Assembly (NCBI GenBank): GCA_015179125.1
Contig: WHVA01000499.1
Span: 1 to 64,000, forward strand
Length of the DNA stretch: 64,000 nt
Direction of reading: 5' to 3'
Source of the DNA: Gautieria morchelliformis
Taxonomy: Eukaryota > Basidiomycota > Agaricomycetes > Gomphales > Gomphaceae
This document shows positions 11,536 to 23,769 of the stretch, piece by piece (position 1 is the stretch's first letter; each line of letters begins with the position of its first letter). The notes under the pieces were generated by a model. That model was not told the DNA's origin, did no database searches, and was given only the letters and a program-made list of their open reading frames with translations. The translations under genes were made by a program, and so were the position numbers.

Positions 11536-11811
11536 GACTGTTCGTATGATCTGCACCCAGCCAGGGACATGGGCAGTATCTTTCCATGGAGCAGGGTGGT
11601 CTGCGTGGGAGGAGACACATCCTGCACTCGCATGGGGTGACTCAGCTCAGAATAATCTGGCGAGTCACCGTGAGTCACCCGCATGTTTAACCTGTGGGTC
11701 CGAGTCAACCTGCAGAAAAAATCAGGTCAAGTCCAGGTTCCACTTCTGGAAGCTGGCAAACATGTGAGTCCAAGTCCAGGTAACCTGCAGGTTGACTCGT
11801 GGACAGCCCTG

Positions 11812-11859
11812 GCTGTTGTTCCCTTCACTGGTTTTGCCAGCCTTCTGTGCTGCACAATA
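11812..11859 (-). mobile_element. LINE ORF2 block 3b (48 bp between two insertions)
   Basis: This short stretch continues the LINE frame from 13389 into 6820. Read on the minus strand with the insertions removed, it encodes VQHRRLAKPVKGTTAKYM, joining the RT end to the C-terminal region without a frame change. It carries the second copies of both flanking TSDs (CAATA and GCTGTTGT). Confidence 0.88.
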
Positions 11860-13388
11860 TGTAGAGGACAGGAATTATAGGGAGTAGGACTGGACTTGTT
11901 GCTCAAAAGAATAGACTAGAAATCAATTCACTCTCTCAGTGAATTTAGTTGTCACTGTGATTATATTATACACTACCTAGAAATCAATTCACTACAAGAT
12001 TTCTGGGTCAACAAATCGAAGGAAAATAACAATAATTTACTTGCCTCTCTCGCACCATTCACCATAGCCATGCCATCAAAGCACGATCGACGTCTTTGGA
12101 CCAGCTTGGTGGTTCATCACTGGTCATATCACCTCCTCCGCTCAACCCTCTTTTGATGTTGTTCCTATGATCGGATTGTCACGACTCGTGTATTTCGTGC
12201 ACCTAGGTATCCCCGTTTCCCCTTTCACCACACCTCCTCTGCTTTCCCTCGGCTTCACGCCTCACTTCGACCACTCCTCCCCTATGTCCTCTCCATTCGC
12301 CCTTTGTCACATTCGCCGAATGGCTATTCGCTGCTCGCATCATTCGCCAGCAGGCACGCCATCAAACACAATCGACATCCCCTATCCAGTATGATGGCTT
12401 ATCACTGGTCCCATGAGCTTCTCGATCCAACCCCTTTGGGTGTTCATATGGCCAGGATGCGTTTGTGGGACGTCCCGTCCGTAGGTCGTGTGGGATCAAC
12501 CCAGTAGACGAAGAGTCCATGCAGGGTAGCATGTATGCAGGTCCCAAGACATGGTTTCGTACATAAGTGCATTCGCCACCTTTATTCTCCGTAGTTTCAT
12601 GTTCGCACTCCTCCCTCACTCTATTGTATGTTTATTCCATCTATTTCATATCATGACTGCACACCCCTATCCAACCCTAACTCACGATGGCCTCTTTCCT
12701 TTTCGCTGATACCTTACGAGCATTTGATATCAGTAGTTTACATTCACATGTATATTCCTCAGTTCAATTATCATATGTCCATCTTATGCAAACTTGACCT
12801 CGCTGTGATCATCATCTTGAGCCTTCTCCTGTAGATTTCTATCTTCGACCAGAAGAGGACTTAGGCATCACTGGTGAGTTCTCATACTTCATCTTCATTA
12901 CCTTAGCCTTTGAACTATTCTCTGTGCTGTCGGTGAAGGGCTCCGAAGGAGCACCTTCGCCGGTGAAGGGATTGTCGCTACTTAGACAACCCTTCCGTGA
13001 CACCTTGTACGTTACATCGTCAAGTGCCACAGGCTATTTCGCTATGACTGTAGATAGGGCGAGCTCCATTCGGGCAGCCCTCTTATCTTGTGAACATTTG
13101 TTGGTTCACCTATTCACCAAACAGCATACTTATTCGCACAAGTTATTCGGGCATTCGCTGTGTTCACTAATACATGATATTAACGCCTAAAAACCAATCT
13201 TGACACGGCGGTGAAAAGAAGGAAAAACAAATCGAAATAGAAGTACAAATCTTTGATAGAAAATTTCGGAAAAAATTCTGAAAAATAAAGTGATCATAGT
13301 AAAACAATCTGAAAAGAAATTGGAAAAAATACGAATGGTGGAATTTATTTGGCTTGATTTTGGTGCAGGGGCATAAATGCACCCAACA
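11860..13388 (-). repeat. Copia LTR (family 1) split by another LTR, TSD CAATA
   Basis: The lower end is TGTAGAGGACAGG at 11860. The upper end is TGCACCCAACA, ending at 13388. CAATA at 11855-11859 and 13389-13393 is an exact TSD. The Copia sequence occupies 11860-12047 and 13204-13388; between them lies an LTR of a different family, with some Copia sequence missing at the junction. The outer insertion is in LINE ORF2. Confidence 0.9.
12048..13203 (-). repeat. LTR of the TGTCAAG family, nested in a Copia LTR
   Basis: The minus-strand start is TGTCAAGATTGGTTTTTAGG at 13203. It matches the complete copy at 37532-38769, but its far end is cut near 12048 and no TSD is visible. It contains many TTCGCC/GGCGAA words. 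No coding region of its parent element was seen in the window. Confidence 0.8.
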
Positions 13389-13768
13389 CAATATACATGT
13401 CTCCTTTTTTGAGAGTGTAGTTGGCATGATCCTTAAACCGTAGTTCCTGGTCAATGATGACCCCCAGGAATTTATGCATTATTGTGGGCTTGATGATGCG
13501 CTGTGGTATCTTCATAGTAGGCCTGGTCATTGGTCTTTTTTTCCTCATCCTATGGGGCTCCCACTCCCGCCTTCTTGTGAGTCCCATGAGTCGGAATTTT
13601 TCCACTGTGAAGCTGCACTGGTACTGCTTGGCCCAACTGCTGGCTCTGCCAAGCCTATTCATGAGATCCATCAGTGTGGTGTCATCAACAAAACTGACAC
13701 AGTCCTCCCCATTTGCCCTCCTGACTATGTTGATCAGATGAGTGTTATAGAATTGATGCACTATGGCA
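13389..13768 (-). mobile_element. LINE ORF2 block 3a: RT catalytic FVDD region
   Basis: The minus-strand frame encodes the RT segment with the active-site FVDDTTL, then KFRLMGLTRRR, KFLGVIIDQELRFKDH and KKGDMYIV. This is the region after RT motif B in Tad-like LINEs. It is joined in frame to 29398 (through the hAT) and to 11859 (through the Copia LTR). CTATGGCA at 13761-13768 is the hAT target. Confidence 0.92.
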
Positions 13769-14358
13769 CAGGGCTGTCCATGAGTCCAGGTTCCTATGGG
13801 TGACTCACAGTTCAACCTGCGATTTTAACCTGTGGATCCAACTCCCACAAGTCCAGGTGACCTGGCACTTAAAAACCTGGCAAGTCCAGGTTTGGCTTTT
13901 GGCCTCAATTCTCTGAAATGCACATGTCCACGACCTGCCAAAATTGCAAACTGCTCATGACGCAACACTCACGACGCGCCATTCCGAGTCTTGATCTTCC
14001 GCCGGCTCTCAATTCCTGTGTTTATAGTGATGACCGTCTACAATTTATTCTTTGGCGGTGAGGGTTCAGATGGAGGCTTGTGGGAAGATAGTCTGGGAGC
14101 AGTGGTATACGCATGGCAAGTGTCGGTGATCGTTTAGGTGGTTGTACGGTGATCATCAACGCTATATTCAGCCCCGGTGTCTCAACCTCCTTCTGTGCAG
14201 CCCACGGGTTTCCGGTCTCCACCGGACTTGATGGTGGTCTGATCATTGAACGCTTCAAGACACGTGACTTGGCATAGACCCATTCTGTTAACTATACTTG
14301 TCTATGGAATACACCTCTTTGAGGAGAACAGGGCCGCACCAACGCTGGTGCATGAGTC

Positions 14359-15664
14359 TCAGGCCGTTATGCCCTCACGCTGTAACTCATCCACAAGTGG
14401 AACAGTTACGTTTTCTCGGCGAAGGGAAGCATCCTGATTTGGGGCGTGGACTTTGGGGAAGAGAGGCACTAGCCTTGATTTTCTTATCTGGGGGCCTTTG
14501 CTCCCGAAATAGCGTCCACTCTCGAAATTCCAACAGTCGTTACATCGAGGCCAATTTGCTAGACCGTATAAATACTGCTGAACCTGTCGATCCATCTCAG
14601 GTCCCCAGGATGGTACGCGTTTCAGGCCATCCAGGAATTTTGTCTCGGTTTCGGCATGGCGGTTGGCGACCCATGCCATGGCACCATTTGTATCTATATT
14701 GTATTCATGCATGGCAACAGTGATGATATTATGGCGGTCATCTCCGGTTGCCTGTTCTTTGTTGTACGAAGCAATGTCCTAGATCGCACGGACTCAGTAG
14801 TGAGACAGCTGGACGAAACCAGAACTCACATTACCCAAAATAATCAAGTCAGCAATATAAATGGACAATTCGACGATAACGGGGTGATAAAAGACCTCGT
14901 CGGGTAGGTCAAGATCCAATTCCATTGGCACGTAGGATGGTCTGGCTCCAATATTTTCTCGGCGGTTTTGGAAATAGGAATCGATTGTGCGGATCGTATT
15001 GGTGTCACGATCAATGGCTTGTTGAATGACAGATTCCAGATATGCGGTGAAGCTTTCGACCATGTGCCTCTGAGAGGTAGGACTGGCCGTCTTGATAGCT
15101 AGCTTCCAGAACCTGCATATATCTGTGGGTATAGATAGTTTATTGGCAAGTAAATGGTACTCGCTGTTGGGCCACTACACCGAGGACAATCTCTCCTTCA
15201 GGGCGAGATTTATGGGGGTTATTCAATGCATCGATAACAATTTCCGCCATCCCACGAACGACAGAGGCAGGCTCCACGTCCGTGTATTCGTCAATGACGA
15301 AGAATAAATTCATCAAGTCGCAGCCTGTCCGGAGGTGTTCTGAATGTTGAGATCGAGAATCATTAGCTTGTACGATCAACAGTTCGCGTGGTATTACCTT
15401 TAGAGACCCACGGATAGGCGAGGGCCGCAAGTCGAGCTATTCATAATGGTATCAATGATATCTTATGAACACAGAATGCAGCGGCCTACCGAAGTCACAT
15501 TTATCAAACGCTCGCTGAGACCGCGGACTAAAAGCGTTAAAACTCTGAAACCAGGCATTGCTTTGAGCCTTGACTTCTTCATAATTAGGATTAATAGCTC
15601 TTGGCCAAGGCCAATTCGCCATAGTATCGGGAAGATAAAGCATCTGTACTTGACTATCCTGCAT
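14359..15664 (-). CDS. Sesquiterpene synthase (protoilludene synthase-like)
   Basis: Five exons are read by eye: 15664-15490, 15436-15398, 15339-15165, 15112-14830 and 14778-14359. They total 1092 nt, 363 residues plus stop, with no internal stop. The product is a class I terpene cyclase that ionises farnesyl diphosphate with bound magnesium. The metal motif DEYTD lies near residues 88-92, the NSE motif NDIASYNKE at about 224-232 and the RY pair at about 313-314. [14 protein letters not shown] near the start and [15 protein letters not shown] before RY fit the basidiomycete clade that includes delta-6-protoilludene synthases. Product identity is inference. Introns are GT-AG except the third, which needs a GC donor (GCGAGT). 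The ATG chosen is the first in frame. The gene lies inside the hAT at 13769-29397, 0.6 kb from its left end. Retained introns argue against retroposition. Confidence 0.9.
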
Positions 15665-17326
15665 ATTCAAGTTTGGATTGAAGGGGCCTTCTGGAGATGT
15701 GAGGAGGCCGTAAATGTGACGGAGATAGTATGGGGAGAGGAACCATTATATATTTAGTATTCCATATACTGGGACCGCATGGCTGAAATCGGGGTAAAGT
15801 CGGTAGCAGCCTGAGGGTTCTGAGCGTGAGGCTTTGAGGAACCATCACTGATATGATCAAGGCCGTTGGTATACCACTCTGAATAATCGACTTATCTAGA
15901 TTTAGAGTTGAGCTCAGTCGGGGTAAACGACATGACTGCGGTGCCAGCGATCTCATCAGTCGCTGGCGCAATATTACTTCCGCGTTGCTTGCCATCAGAC
16001 TGGGTACCGTGGACTTGCAGGATAAGCACCATCTTTAGGGAGCATCGTTAGAGAACGCGCAAATACGAAGCTTGTCGATTACATAATCACTGAGGAGTGT
16101 GTATTGTGTAATATAGGGTGCCTTTACGGATTATGTTTCTTAGTAATCATATTTTGTGAGCGCATGATAATCCGTCTTCTTACGTTGCCTCTGGGTGGTT
16201 CAGTGCAGCTCAATTTTATTCTCTTTATTTTCACTAATGTACACCTGGAGTTGGGGGATGGCGCACCAGTGACGCTACAGGATCACAGTAACGATGGTGA
16301 GAAATTCAATTACATTGGAGGATTTGAACATTTCTCCTAGCATTGGTGACGCTCATGCGACCCAGAGAATGCAAGCAATGTACTTGTAAGTAACACGTAA
16401 TCGAAGAAGTACTAAACACTGGAGTTGGGGAACTAAGAATACTTATGCGTTGTAAGTACCTTCAGGTAATCAATGATTTTCAGGGCTGCAGGATTTCAAG
16501 GCAAACCATTTATATTTTGGAGGCGTTAACGCGTTATAATAGTGGCACGACAGCTGTAGCCAACTGCAGGCTCAGGACTCGGGATGGGCTCAGTTCGAAC
16601 GGTTCTTCAATTCACCTGCGCGCTCCCAACATTTCAACATGTGAAACAGCCCCTGAGTAATCAGTGTTTGGCTGAAATGGCACTTCGGGGCGCATTGTAC
16701 TCAATGCGATGTCCTCAGGTAATTATAGACGGTTCCCCAGGTGGATCATCACACCCTGCATGGCCGCATATATCCACAGCACCTGCCATCAATCAAACAA
16801 ATACTCTGGATATCACAGCATCGGCTTGGCACACACTCAAACTCTTCCGTACCAATTTGGTGGTTCAGCAAAGCGTCTAGAGAGGAATCAGATTCCCGAG
16901 AGTACTGTTTTTGTGAAAGATATCAGGAAAATACATCAGGAAACACCAACCTAGCAGCCAGTCCGAAAATACTGTAAGTAGCCAGCCAGCCGTACGACCA
17001 GTCATACAGTGAGAGTGTGAGACGCTTAAAACCGACCACTCGGTCATAGGCGCCACGCGGATTGTATCTCGTCCTTGGATATTTAATTTAGTCACTCCTG
17101 AAGTGGTGGAATCTACTGTGATGTTATCTAGAAGTGTATTTAATTACTTTTTCAAGATTCCAATGTTTACCCAGGGACCCCACCCAAAATTTGGACTTTG
17201 AGCGGAGATGTCGGGGCTTGGTGTTAGCCGAGTTGGCCAATCCTTGCCGGTCGCCGGCGGTCACGGAGTGACGCTGCCATGTTGCTTCTGCAGCACATAA
17301 CAATTGTGTAAAATACATACCATCTA
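15665..17326. other. Flank of the terpene synthase, no assigned gene
   Basis: No domain is recognised. A minus-strand frame (15654-15995) directly upstream of the synthase may be 5' leader or an unrelated reading frame. Plus-strand frames at 16104-16977 overlap each other and show no family features. This stretch, with about 300 bp downstream of the synthase, would be the non-repetitive part of any captured host segment. Confidence 0.4.
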
Positions 17327-17329
17327 TAT

Positions 17330-17903
17330 CACCGGAGACATGGCAAAATTGCCTGACTTTGAAAATCCACTGGAAATTCTGAGGATATTCCACATTTCTT
17401 CAAAATTTCCCTATTCAGGAAATTGGATGAAAATTTATTGTTTTGTCAGAGTTTTTTGGCATCAGGAAATCCTTCAAAATTTGTACGCTTATCACCTCAA
17501 AACCTTGAAGAAACCCTAAGGAAACATTGAATTTCCTCCTCTATGAAACTAAATATTTAATCAAGTTTTCTCAGTTTAGAAATTCTATGAAAACATTGGT
17601 TTCCTGAATATTTGACAGAGGAACTCTGTAGAAATCAGTGTTTCTACAGAATTTCCTAACTGGGGAACTTCATTAAATAGTTAGTTTCATAGAAGAGGGA
17701 ATTCAATGTTTCCTGAACATTTCTTGAAGATTTTTAGGTGATAATTTTACAATTTTTGAAGGATTTCTTGAAGCCAAAAAACTCTGACAAAACAATAAAT
17801 TTTCATCCAATTTCCTGAATTGGGAAATTTTAAGGAAATGTGGAATATCCTTAGAATTTCTAGTGGATTTTCCAAGACTGTAAACTTTACTATGTCTCCA
17901 GTG
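17330..17903. mobile_element. CACTA-like foldback element 1, TSD TAT
   Basis: The 574-bp element is nearly one long inverted repeat. The left arm starts CACCGGAGACAT and the right arm ends ATGTCTCCAGTG. TAT flanks it at 17327-17329 and 17904-17906. CACT/CACC ends plus a 3-bp TSD suit the CACTA (EnSpm/CMC) superfamily. It has no coding capacity. Two relatives lie at 55467 and 57356. Confidence 0.85.
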
Positions 17904-17910
17904 TATGAAG

Positions 17911-19180
17911 TGTTAGGATTATGTGCAGTAGCTATGTAGTGATAACTACACAGGAGTGAGCATCGGTATGTGATGATGTACAGAAACTGGTGCGCATCTC
18001 AGTGAATGGGTAATTCACTGAGGAGCCACTAACTACAAGTCCAGTTGATATATCAGCTCGGTCAACTATGACCAAGACAAGTATGAAGATATGAGTCCGG
18101 GTCGCGGGTTGCCAGCCCTGGCCCTGCATTCCATGCTTATCCATACTACCTCCAACACTCCCCCTTAAGCATAACGCAGTCCCACCATGGCATTCAGGTG
18201 TGAGACCTTATGGTGCGGAAGAGCTTTTGTGAACATGTCGGCAGCCATATCGTCCATCAGGATGTAGTCGACATGTAAGAGTCCCTCCCGCGTGGCATGG
18301 CATATGAAATGATAGTGTATGTCAATGTGCTTCGTCCACTGGTGGTATTCGTCATTCTTCGTGATGGAGATGGCTGAAATGTTTTCTAGGTGGATAGTAA
18401 TGGGTTTCTCTAGCGGGCATGCATTGTCGGTCAAAAAGGCACATATCCACAGTGCCTCCTTTGCTGCATGAGTTGCGGCAATACACTCAGCCTCAGTTGT
18501 AGATAGTGCAACAATCGGTTGCTTCTTAGAGCTCCAGGAGAGTATGGTGAATACGTACCTGGAGATGGACAGGCGGTGCTCTTGGGACACCCAGTCCGCA
18601 TCTGAGAAGGCCTCCAGGCCGCTCTGTGAACTGCCAATGAGGAGCCACATGTTCATGTGCCCTTCAGGTAGCGGAAGACATGTTTCACCGCCTCCCAGTG
18701 CGGTCTTCCTGGGTTCGGCATAAATTGTGCCAGCATCGACACAGCAAATGATATGTCTGGATGCATGCCCAAGGCCACGTACATGAGTGACCCGATGGCC
18801 TCTCTATATGGTACATTGCACATGTCGTTGTACTGGCAAGGTGTGGAGGGGGACTGGGACAAGGATAATCGGTGGTGGGGATCAAGCCGGGTGCCAAGCG
18901 GGTTTGTGTCCTGTAGATTGAATCTCTCGAGTATCTTTTGTACGTATGCACGCTGTGAGAATGAAATCGTGCGTAGTGTCACCTCTATCCCCAGCAACCA
19001 GTGTAAATCCCCTATGACCGTTATCTTAAGGACAGTGCGCAGCTTGTCCTTGAACTGCTGGATCACCTCCTTCGAATTGCCAGCCATGGTCAGGTCGTCG
19101 ACATCTACTGCGACGATGAGGACATCCTGGCCAGCCTACCTATGGAATACCGCATGCTCGACTTCGCAACACGTGAATCC
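17911..19180 (-). mobile_element. Copia element A, 3' part (RT end, RNase H, LTR)
   Basis: The minus-strand LTR at 17911-18157 (247 bp, starts TGTTGGAGG, ends CCTAACA) is preceded by a purine tract. RNase H lies at 18165-18656 (FSDADW, ALSTTEAECIA, WTKHIDI). The end of RT with VDVDDLTMAG lies at 18653-19180. The 5' half is missing; the element meets Copia element B near 19181. It is an old fragment with few visible breaks. Confidence 0.9.
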
Positions 19181-19885
19181 TGTCAAAAATATATACGTCG
19201 CCCCTACAGCACCTCCCCATCCTGACCCACACTTCACACACATGCCTACACCAACCACCCGATCCCCACCATCCCACACTCGCCTCCTCAGTTCCACACA
19301 CGCCCATAAAGCCCACATACACATCATCCTGGAGAGCCATGGATCGGCAGTCGATACATCAAACCACGGGTACGTCCCCGAACCTGAGTACACCTGACCT
19401 GTGGAGTAGCATGATGGCTAGCCCACCGGCCACTCATATTTCTCTTCTTTTTTTTTTTTCTTTCTTCCATATCACTCATTTCTGATGTCCACACCATATC
19501 CCACGCCTCCCATTAGATAGACAGAGTATATACACATTCTGCAGTAACTGGCACACAGAACCCCGTAGCCTAGTCCCCACACCCACACCTTCACACGCCG
19601 ATTAGGCCTATCCATTCTAGCTCACTCCACACAATAGTTAAAAACTGCCATTTGTACAGTACATTCTCCAGTCAATTGAACTCACCCTCTCACAAGAACT
19701 TGTTTGCTTTGACCAATCTACCGGGGTATTCTCCATCAGTCTTATACACTCTCCAGAGAAATCTTATAGACCTATATCCTTCGAACAAACTCTCGATTCA
19801 GCTTCACTTGGAAGCTTGAATCATATACCTATCACAACTCAAACTTAGATATCTTCTCAGATTAAAACACTCACTGACCTCCGCC

Positions 19886-20910
19886 ATGGCTCAAGCAACG
19901 GCATCGGCTCACATAACTCCAAAACACGACATCCACAAATTCCGAGATATAAAACTGAAGTTGGGGAAGGGCAACTGGATGTCCTGGAAGAGGGAATTAT
20001 TAGCAATGGCCAGGGACAGAGGACTATACAAGATCATCACCGGTACAGACCCTTACCCTACCGCCACTAACCAGCAGATCACCATCAATGGCGCCACCTT
20101 AACACAACATCAAGACGAATGGGATGACAAAAATAACGTCACTTTCAGCCAGATACTACTCTGCATATCGCCGGAGCTCCAAACGGCAATCGACATGACC
20201 GAAAAGTGCGAAGAAGCATGGAAGGGTCTGACAAGAAAGTTCAAATCCACCGACCCGAGCACAATCAGCATAGTCAGGCCCAGATACAGGAATTACCACA
20301 TGACTGAGGGACAATCGGTTTTGGAATACATCACTGTGATGAAGGAATACAGAAATCAGTTGTCAAAAATGGGTGAAAACATAGCTGACTCTACTCACGC
20401 CGCTACTATCCTCAGAAACGTGCCAGAATCCTGGAGGTCTATAGCGCAAACCATAGGCATGATAGAAACAGACCCAGATGAAATCAAAGAGAGGTTGGAA
20501 GCTCACGAAGCAGACCTCGGAGCCATTGAAGTATCCACGCAGGCCGCCATGGCATTCATTGCACAGTCCAGGCTGCCGAGACACCTCAACAACCCTGTCC
20601 CAAGAAAGATCAGCAACAATGCACCCACCTATGAAAACAGACCCTCACAACAACCAAGCTACGGAGGGGCAAGCTTTTATTGCAACAACTGCGGGAAGCC
20701 CAACCACTCGGCAGCTAGATGCTATGCACCAGGCGGCGGACTCACACCCCAGGGATCATGGAGAAAAGGGGAGAACACTCACGGAGGAATAACCAGCAAG
20801 AGGGAACAAGACGGGCAGGGCAGGCTGGCCCCACCCCCACAGCATCAGCAACTGGGAAATGCCAACTCGGCCAGACTCGCAAACATACCGAGAAACGATA
20901 TCATTATGAT
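19886..20910 (+). CDS. Copia gag (nucleocapsid precursor) of element B
   Basis: The frame opens at an ATG just after the LTR leader and is open for about 340 residues up to the inserted LTR. The UBN2-like gag core has KLGKGNWMSWKREL, LCISPELQTAIDM and AWKGLTRKFKS. It is followed by one zinc knuckle, CNNCGKPNHSAARC, near residue 265. It is the packaging protein of a virus-like particle in this family. A diverged relative is at 35590-36063. Confidence 0.88.
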
Positions 20911-21980
20911 TGTTGTGATACACGCAATTATTCTATTCAAAGTCATCTATATATATACAAAGAAAATAATAAAAGAAAAAGAGAGAATAATCAACTAAAA
21001 GGGTAGGAACAACACTCACGACAGACATTGACATATACAGACAACAGACACATGACATCACGAACAGCTATCTTATCTATAGATCAGATAAGATACAGGA
21101 ACAAGAGCATCAACCACATGCCGCCGATCAGAGATAGCACACCTATCGACTGATGGCATCAGCCATGACGTTGACAGGTGCCAGGCCACAGGCACCAAGG
21201 AGGTGCGGGCACCAAATGCCGCAGAGGAGCACAGACTGTGCAGGAGCACCGGATGTCATGGAATGACTACAGAATGTAATTCCAAGTACGTGTGTTCAAT
21301 CAGCTGCCCCATAGAAGAGGCACAGAGACAGCGGCCCCATCACCAAGACTAGCATTTATGCTACACAGGAGGGATTTGATTTCTATTTTCTATTGAGCTC
21401 CATGACACGACCAGCTGACTACTATCTTGACACCATGTAGACAGGGGCTTTGTATAGTAGGTACAAGACTCCATTCCAAAGCTTAACACCCCTGACACTA
21501 TCCCCATCACTCCCATGGCTTTATGACTATAAGTAGTCACCCCTCTAGTTATACATAGTTTTTCCACCCATTAACTCACTATCTCGAACACTAGTAGTTA
21601 CCACTAGTATAGTATAAGTAGCTACCACGAATTTATGAATCAAACCATCCAGAATCAACTGTTTCACCCCCTGAAGTCACTGTAGTCTTGTTTGATAGCT
21701 ACAGAACTTAAATCTTGATAGTTTACTCCAATTCTTCGTTGAGAGTCTACTATTATTGTTTACTCTAGACTACCTCAAAAGCGAAGCCTTTTGATATAGT
21801 TATCCTCTAGATCAAGACGATTCTCTCGTCGACACGGTCACGTGACCTTCATCCATCAGTGCCGGACGCGCCTTGGAAGGCTTAGTCAACACACAGGAAA
21901 AGGCCAGATATAGCGGTCCCAACCACTGAGCAATAGAAACCCTTTGTCAAAGGTATTGATCAAAAATTTTCATCATAAAC
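20911..21980 (+). repeat. Solo LTR, TGTTGTGATAC family (copy A), TSD ATGAT
   Basis: The 1070-bp LTR is inserted in Copia element B. ATGAT at 20906-20910 and 21981-21985 is an exact TSD. It starts TGTTGTGATACACG and ends ATCATAAAC. Related copies are at 36066-36913 and 41369-42426, with a tail fragment at 26232-26346. No coding region belonging to this family was identified. Confidence 0.85.
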
Positions 21981-23241
21981 ATGATGGAGCATATTGAAGA
22001 GAAAACTAGTAACATTGTCCTATCCACAGACACGTGAGCATTATCGGCCATAGGGGATGACATACATATGTGGCTCATAGACTCGGGGGCATCCAGTCAC
22101 CTGTGTGGGAATGTTGAGCTATTCGAGGAGCTACACCCAACGGCCACCATATCAATCGAGATGTCCAGCGGCGACACATTCAACGCCGATCAGAAAGGCA
22201 CAATCCAGATTACAATCCAAAGTGACGCACATATGAGAATCCCACCACTCGCCCTCACTCTCACAGATGGCATCTTGGTGAATGCAAACCTCCTATCTGT
22301 AGGGCGAGTAACCTCAGCTAATGTTGACATAATCTTCAGCAAAACAGATACTTCCCTTCTGATGGACGGTGAAGCAATATCCAGGGGAATGAAAGTCAAC
22401 AACCTCTTCACCTACATGGCTCAGCCATCGATGAAAACAGGAAACGAAACGGCAGCCTACTCAAATGAACCCAACAAGCTCAACCTATGGCACCACAGAA
22501 TAGCACACACCGCCATATCAACAATCAAGATGATCCAAAAGAACAGACCGGTGTAGGGATCCCGGAGGTTAACACAAGCCAGACGCCAAGTCCATGCGCT
22601 AACTGTCCGTTCGGGAAACAGACTCGATCCCTTTTCAAATGCGTTCAGGAACTCCCGAAGAGCACAGGGGAGTTAATATCCTTGGCCATATGCAGTCTGT
22701 TTGAAACATCACTAGGGGGCTACAGATACTTCATCACCTGGATCGATCACACAACAATATACGTCAACATCGACTTCTGAAGAACAAAGAATGCGGTACC
22801 ATCACAAATTCCTTCAAGAACTACATCACATGGCTAAAGAAACAGAGAGGAGAGGACATAAAGAGGATCAGAACAGATAATGGAGGGGAATACATGGGAA
22901 GGGAATTCACCGGTCTGTGCAAAGAACTCAGTATTATCCATGAAACTACTATGCCTCATCCCCTGACCACAACGGTGTAGCAGAGCGATGTAACAGGACA
23001 CCGCAGGAAGGCATGTTGACACTACAAAATGACACAGGATTAACGAGCCGCTTCTGGGTGTCAAGCACACACACCGTAAATTTCGTCAAGAACCGACTGC
23101 TCCACCACAGACTCAATAGATCCCCATACGAAGCACTCTGGGGCACAAGACCCAGACTCGACTGGCTGCGCATATATGGGTCAAAGTGCTGGCTATGATA
23201 CCCAAAGCTATCAGGAGGAAGGGAGAGTTCAAATCAGTCGA

Positions 23242-23665
23242 TGTACGCAACCCTGGCTGGTTGTGGAGATCACACTACCACACAACTGACAAGGGGAAAT
23301 CCAAAGAGAAAAGTCTAAGGACCCCCAATGTCAGCGAGCCCGTATTATACTACGCTGCACAGCCAGGGACAACACCTGGCACCCGCCATCAACCCTGCAT
23401 CCTCCTGACCTCCCTGACCCTTGATCGACCCTTTATGCCACCTATTATGTGAGTCGCTTGATTTCCGACACTGTTCCGAGAGCGGAAGTTGGAAATTGGA
23501 GTGGAACTGGCAAAGCGAACAGAACTGGTGGAAGTTCTCCCAGAAGTGGAATCCTTTCTGAAAGTGGAGGTGGAGATGGAATCGGAACCGGAAGCGGAGT
23601 CGGAAATGGAGTCGGAACTGGGTGTGGTGTCAGAACTGGAAATGGAAAACAGGGTGCCCCTGACA
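23242..23665 (-). repeat. Chromovirus 3' LTR
   Basis: The 424-bp LTR starts (minus strand) TGTCAGGGGCACCC at 23665 and ends at 23242. It matches the solo LTRs at 11067-11535 and 54035-54497 closely. The GGAA/TTCC hexamer array occupies about 23480-23650. Confidence 0.88.
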
Positions 23666-23769
23666 TCACCCTCCCTCTAGCATGCTGCATCCTCGAAGCA
23701 CGGGATATGAGGGATTGAAATGCCAGTGAGCGGATTCGGTGAGGGGCACCAGGGTGTGTCCTATAGAAC

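Larger units (their letters stand above)
6821..11811 (-). mobile_element. hAT DNA transposon, complete ends, TSD GCTGTTGT
   Basis: The element is 4991 bp, or about 3.6 kb without its nested LTRs. It begins CAGGGCTGTCCAC and ends with the inverted copy of the same 13 bases. An exact 8-bp duplication GCTGTTGT lies at 6813-6820 and 11812-11819. CAGGG ends with an 8-bp TSD define the hAT superfamily. It carries a minus-strand transposase and has been hit by solo LTRs at 7092-7580, 8316-8743 and 11067-11535. It sits inside LINE ORF2, whose frame resumes on both sides. Subterminal AGTCCAGGT and GTGACTC words recur at both ends, a usual hAT trait. With its transposase interrupted it can no longer be autonomous. 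Confidence 0.95.
19181..23241 (+). mobile_element. Copia element B: LTR, gag, protease, integrase; interrupted
   Basis: The 5' LTR runs from TGTCAAAAATATA at 19181 to about 19845; related solo LTRs are at 33895 and 43062. Gag lies at 19886-20910. Protease (DSGASSHLCGN) and the GAG-pre-integrase LWHHRIAHT segment lie at 22068-22556. Integrase pieces lie at 22600-23240. A 1.07-kb solo LTR sits between gag and protease (20911-21980). A chromovirus LTR begins at 23242, so RT and the 3' LTR are absent. It is broken in several places. Confidence 0.9.

Noticed and set aside
13454-13803. Plus-strand frames at the LINE/hAT junction
   Set aside because: They are antisense to LINE RT with FVDD and cross the hAT border.
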